From the NCBI GenBank assembly GCA_032622095.1, contig CP136066.1, positions 183,122,716-183,186,715 of the forward strand: a DNA stretch of 64,000 nt, written 5' to 3'. The notes below the pieces were generated by a model that had not been told where the DNA came from, ran no database searches, and worked only from the letters and a program-made list of their open reading frames with translations. Both the position numbers and the translations under genes were made by a program. Within the stretch, counting starts at the first letter, position 1. Every line of letters starts with the position of its first letter. Below are positions 59,989 through 64,000 of the stretch, piece after piece. This stretch comes from Siphonodentalium dalli (lineage: Eukaryota > Mollusca > Scaphopoda > Gadilida > Siphonodentaliidae).

Positions 59989-60481
59989 AGGTACGGGAGG
60001 CCTTGGCGGTGGGTATGCTGTGAAAATATTTCCACCGGTCAAAAACCGCCACAAACAGAAAGAATATTAAAATGTAGACAGACTTTGTCCGTATACAAAT
60101 AAGAAATATCGCATAAACAGTATGTTATTGTCATATGTTTGACCATTCTTATGTAAACAAAAGCATAAAAAGGTACTTTCCTGGTGTTTGTTTATATTAT
60201 GATGGTAAACATAAAGAGCGTTCCTTGTTGCTGAATTTTGATATGGAACGAATAAAGAGCATTTATATGATTTGTGTGTGATTAGCCAGTAACACTGTGC
60301 TGCCTTCTGTAACACAATCAGGCTCCTGCTTAGGTAAAATATAGTAGGTCTTTATGATAGCATGCTGTTTACGCGATGGTCATGGTATATATGAACAAAA
60401 CTGTATGCGTTTTAATGTTTTTCTGTTTACGGTGATTGAAACAAATATGAATATTTTCGACAACTAAGGCCTCCCGTGCCT
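59989..60481. mobile_element. TTAA MITE, family B
   Basis: 493 bp. Ends AGGTACGGGAGGCCTT and the complement of AGGCACGGGAGGCCTTAG. TTAA at 59985-59988 and 60482-60485. Relative of 21907-22264. Confidence 0.85.
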
Positions 60482-60549
60482 TTAAGCCCCCTTATTGTCT
60501 CTATTATACATTTAACAATGATATTTACAAAGAAGTTTTTATATTCAGA

Positions 60550-61144
60550 ATAAATGTCAATTGTATATTTTAAAACACAATTGAAATTATATATTAATTT
60601 AAAATTAAATGTTTTTCTTAATTAAGAATTGTTTTCTAATATATCTTTCCTAATTGGGGAAAATATTCCTAGTTAAGAAAACTTGTTTTCCTTACTTAGA
60701 TTTATTTTCCTGCTTGAGAAAATCTCATTCTAGAAAAAATTGGCATCACTTAAGAAAAAATATCTTGACGATATTTCTAACTATAGAAAATATAATTTCT
60801 TGTTCTAGATTAATTGTATAGCTTTCTTAAATTTCTAGCTATACTCCCAAGATAATCGCAGTATCTTAAACTTATCTTATTTCAAGAAAAATAAACTTAT
60901 GTGAGAAAAACAATCTTTCCTACATTAAGAAAAAAAATCTATACTAAGAATTTTTTACTAGGATTTTCTTACTAAGATTACTGTGTTTTCTTAAAGAAAT
61001 TTTCTCAGACAAGAAATTTTCCCACCCTTTCATTTCTTGATCTAGAAAATATGTTTTTTCTTATTTTTCTAGCTATTCTCCCAAGATAATATCTCATATC
61101 AAGATTTTTTTTTTTCCTGAATTGAGAAAATATTTTTGGCAGTG
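60550..61144. mobile_element. right member of inverted pair, CACTGCCAAAAAT end
   Basis: It is composed of TTTCTT/AAGAAA words and ends AATATTTTTGGCAGTG-TA at 61144-61146, the mirror of 34031. The left limit is vague. Confidence 0.5.
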
Positions 61145-61146
61145 TA

Positions 61147-62074
61147 GACGTCCACAAGTATATTGCTAACGACTGTGACCGAATTCACCCACGGTGCTGG
61201 TCTGTCAGCGCGTTTTGGAAGATGGGGCACAGGTGACAACCGCTAGCAATAAGTAGAGAACGCATATGCGATGGTGATAACCTGCACGAATGTGATAGCA
61301 TGACCGTAAGATTCCACGACCGATATAAGGAAAAACTGACTAGACTGACAATTAGACGTGAGAATTTGTCAGCTGAGCAAAAGGAAGCCAGTAAATTTAA
61401 TTTAATTGAAACTAGCCGTAAACTGAGCTGAATAAAGCTAAATTATTCGCAAACTGAACATTCCCAATTTCTCTATTGGACAAGTAGAATATGATAAGAT
61501 GTGTGGAACTACAGATATATGGTCATTAATAAGCATGTACATATAATACTAAGCTGAAACAGAGTACAACATAAATGTATAATATCTGACAGGTTACGTT
61601 TAGGAGACTATGAGCACAATATCACGTCTGGACACGAGCGAGAGGTCATATTTTTCAAGTTGGTGTTTGTGATTCTTCATACAAAACACAGTTATAATAT
61701 CTATTAACTGTAAAACCAAACAGATGTACATATGTACATCGCACCGCGGAGGTGGGGTGGATGGACAGACAAGTCTACGGCACTGACGGTATTAACAAAA
61801 GCTTGTCTGAACAGCCTATCTTTGAGAAGTAATCTGTATAAATGATTCCACACGTATACCACTCGGTCTTACTGTAACACCGTCTGCTCTGGAATCTGAG
61901 ATGTGCCATGATAAGCGGCGTCGACCTTAAATAACACCACGTGGCCTGGCCCTGTGTGGCAACATGTTCTAGCATATTAACGCATGTGCTTTCGTGATCG
62001 CGCGTCATGTCTCGAGTATTGTTGGTCTGTATACAACTACAGCAATGCAATAAGATATATTTCATTACTATCAA
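61147..62074. other. no gene seen
   Basis: Unique sequence. The 129-codon minus-strand frame at 61775-62164 overlaps the dispersed repeat and has no recognisable domain. Confidence 0.4.
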
Positions 62075-62427
62075 TTTAAGACAGACCAACCATATTACGA
62101 TTTCTATATTTATTTTGATCATATAAAATATACACATAAAACACAAATATACGTTTGGCTTCATGGGGGATGTTCATTTTTCGCTCCACCTGACAATCAA
62201 CTATGTAGGCGCTGTGTAGACCCGTTATACAGACGATGCAGAAATGAGTTAAGATTGCATGTGATACTAGAATGTCTGTTGAGTGTCTGGTCTACCACAG
62301 CGATTGAAAAGATGAGAGGCCTGGCAGGCTATTGTAGTTATGCATTTACACTGGGTTTCACCGCAGTGGTTTAGAGTGAAATGCCTGTCAGGCTTTATTG
62401 GGGAGGATATATCAGTATCCAAAGCCC
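62075..62427. repeat. dispersed direct repeat, copy 2
   Basis: Matches 32877-33188 in the same orientation. It carries about 40 extra bases (62283-62325) that copy 1 lacks. Confidence 0.85.
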
Positions 62428-63092
62428 AAGTTGAGTGTAGTGAATGCCATCTTCTTCACATTAGTCTAGACACAAAATTCGTCTAATAAATATAGAACAT
62501 GCTCAACAAGAAAACATTTTATGCTATCCAACATTTCGATACAACTAAAGTATCAAAAATACACTGGGCACTTCGACTGCCGAAAATTGACGATCAAATG
62601 TTAACATAACCGGATCTCCCAAGCTTTAATATCACAAATAATGCGAATTGCATCATCAATACGAATATACGACAGCGAATAGTCCTCCTGGTCTATTAGA
62701 TCATTAACACTTCAAACGGAAACATGATCATGCGGAGAACTTAGATCCACTATCAGCCGTTTTTATTCGAATATTTCCCGGTTGCCACGCCCTGAGGGCT
62801 CACTCTATATGGAAAAAGGGTCAATAACATAACTCTTCAACACTTCATGTGTAAGCAGTGCGGTCACTGCTGCTCTCCTCTGGAATAATGTAGATTGGAA
62901 ATTGCGGCACTCTTAGAAATGCGAAGGTAGACTCCGAACCAGTAAGAAACCTGCGCGAAGGCCACTCAACATATAACACACAAACACACGATCAGGATGC
63001 TCGGACACAAATAATTCCAATTGTGAAATTGATATCGGAGTTGACGCCACCATTTCAAGTGGAGTCTCACCATAAACAGGACTACTTGCCAG
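62428..63092. other. no gene seen
   Basis: No coding frame or repeat structure that I can support. Confidence 0.4.
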
Positions 63093-63800
63093 TCATTTCC
63101 TTTGACCAATAGGGTGAAACCAGAAATTTACGGGGTGGTTGCACAAACACTTTTCACACTTGAAGAAATGAACACAATTTCCTGAAGCAGCCTCTTTCCC
63201 CATCGAAATTAAGACATATTTCCTTGCCATTGTGAACACACCGAATTCGACGTTTCCTTTCTTTCGTGTGTGGTGGCTGTGACCGGGTACCTGTGTCTGC
63301 TGCTGATCGTGGTGTGGCTGACGTAGACAGCAAATATAGGGGCAGAATTCTGAGTTGTGAGAGCTCTGGTTGCAGGATTTGCACCTCAACATCTGATGGC
63401 CAGAAAACACTGTTAAGTTTTTTACCACGCAATTGTAGGAGTGTTGCTGCTTGCGAGGAGAATGTCCTGTGGGATTCGTAAAACAGAGTTCCACCAAATT
63501 TGTGTCAAAAGTCGACGATCATTTTGCCGTATATGACTAACTCCTCACGACGATTGGGGTACTGCTCACACATAATCGATTTATACATCTGAAAGATGTA
63601 GACAAATTCAGACAAGCTCAGATATCTGGCCAAACGTGGATCAAAGTGTGTGCTTGACGTATCTGGGGTCTGGCGGAGTCAGAAGTCCAGGCCGTATTGT
63701 GGGATCAGAAGCGTGGCCAAGTTGAAATATTGGCCAGCGATGATCAGATGTCTAACAGCCGGGACACTAGATCAACTGTGTCCAGAGAGTCTGGGTAAAT
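63093..63800 (-). pseudogene. decayed DIRS-like retroelement gag
   Basis: The minus strand reads, with in-frame stops and at least one frame change, Phe-Asp-Pro-Arg-Leu-Ala-Arg-Tyr-Leu-Ser-Leu-Ser-Glu-Phe-Val, Met-Cys-Glu-Gln-Tyr-Pro-Asn-Arg-Arg-Glu-Glu-Leu and Lys-Phe-Gly-Gly-Thr-Leu-Phe-Tyr-Glu-Ser-His-Arg-Thr-Phe-Ser-Ser. A Cys/His-rich tail follows (Glu-Ile-Cys-Leu-Asn-Phe...Gly-Cys-Phe-Arg-Lys-Leu-Cys-Ser-Phe). This order matches the gag-like first ORF of tyrosine-recombinase (DIRS-type) retroelements as I know them from invertebrate genomes. No reverse transcriptase or recombinase is seen. TGA stops interrupt it near 63505 and 63675. Confidence 0.6.
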
Positions 63801-64000
63801 ACCGCGACCATTTAGCAGAAAAATGCCCGTTATATAGTCCGAGATGTTGGGTCTAAAATGAAACATACCGTCATCTGTTCCCAGTGGGGTAGTGTGGTGT
63901 GTGTCCGCCGCCGACGCCGAACGCTCCAAGCGTGGTACAGTCCGCTGCAGGTGAGGAAACTATACCTCACCATCCGAATCGTCGGAAACACATGAAGCGA

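Noticed and set aside
32877-62427. Long terminal repeats of a 29 kb retroelement
   Set aside because: The direct repeats lack TG...CA ends, no gag-pol lies between them, and a third partial copy sits 300 bp away.
1-64000. tRNA, rRNA or other structural RNA genes
   Set aside because: I found no cloverleaf with A and B box words and no rRNA-like stretch by eye; a covariance-model search was not possible.

Overview
The window reads as AT-rich nuclear DNA of an invertebrate animal, most likely a lophotrochozoan and probably a mollusc. The reasons are spliced genes with GT-AG introns, a C-type lectin gene, many TACATGTA-type words, and a dense load of short inverted-repeat elements, minisatellites, non-LTR retrotransposon tails and a DIRS-like gag relic. 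I see no bacterial-type operons, no rRNA or tRNA genes and no CRISPR array. The species assignment is inference.

The centrepiece is a 17.66 kb DNA transposon at 11792-29451. It has 1.49 kb terminal inverted repeats (TIRs) and is flanked by a perfect 8-bp duplication, AAATAATA. It carries (i) a Mutator-like transposase on the minus strand with an unusual architecture: CG-1-like DNA-binding domain, MULE DDE domain, SWIM zinc finger, Ser/Pro-rich linker, Ulp1-type C48 protease and PHD finger. This transposase has one reading-frame break near 19045. It also carries (ii) an SGNH/GDSL-type hydrolase on the minus strand, and (iii), head to head with the hydrolase, a complete four-exon gene on the plus strand for a 194-residue Tpt1/KptA-type RNA 2'-phosphotransferase. 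The phosphotransferase keeps the family Arg-His-Arg-Arg tetrad. I do not know of a described animal MULE with this cargo; that is from memory, not from a search. The element itself has been invaded by two tails of one LINE family, two TTAA-duplicating MITEs and a dispersed repeat, and it holds a 271-bp-period satellite that abuts the transposase stop codon.

The element sits inside an intron of a host C-type lectin gene on the minus strand. The N-terminal half of the lectin domain is at 30551-30743 and the C-terminal half at 9032-9267; splice phases match. The same intron holds a foldback element with minisatellite arms (9521-11033) and a 70-bp tandem repeat (30204-30474).

From about 31 kb to 63 kb there is no convincing host gene apart from one weak candidate promoter and first exon near 37.0 kb. 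That half is built from layered repeats: a foldback made of CGTGGCCACGA units with a 10-bp duplication, Harbinger-like MITEs with TTA/TAA duplications, TA-flanked palindromic MITEs, several TTAA MITEs (twice as head-to-head pairs), a 1.8 kb minisatellite, a satellite of about 385 bp, a palindromic minisatellite, a 5'-truncated LINE and, at the right edge, a decayed DIRS-like gag. Two matching inverted ends at 34031 and 61146 may bound a second, 27 kb element, but this is much less certain.
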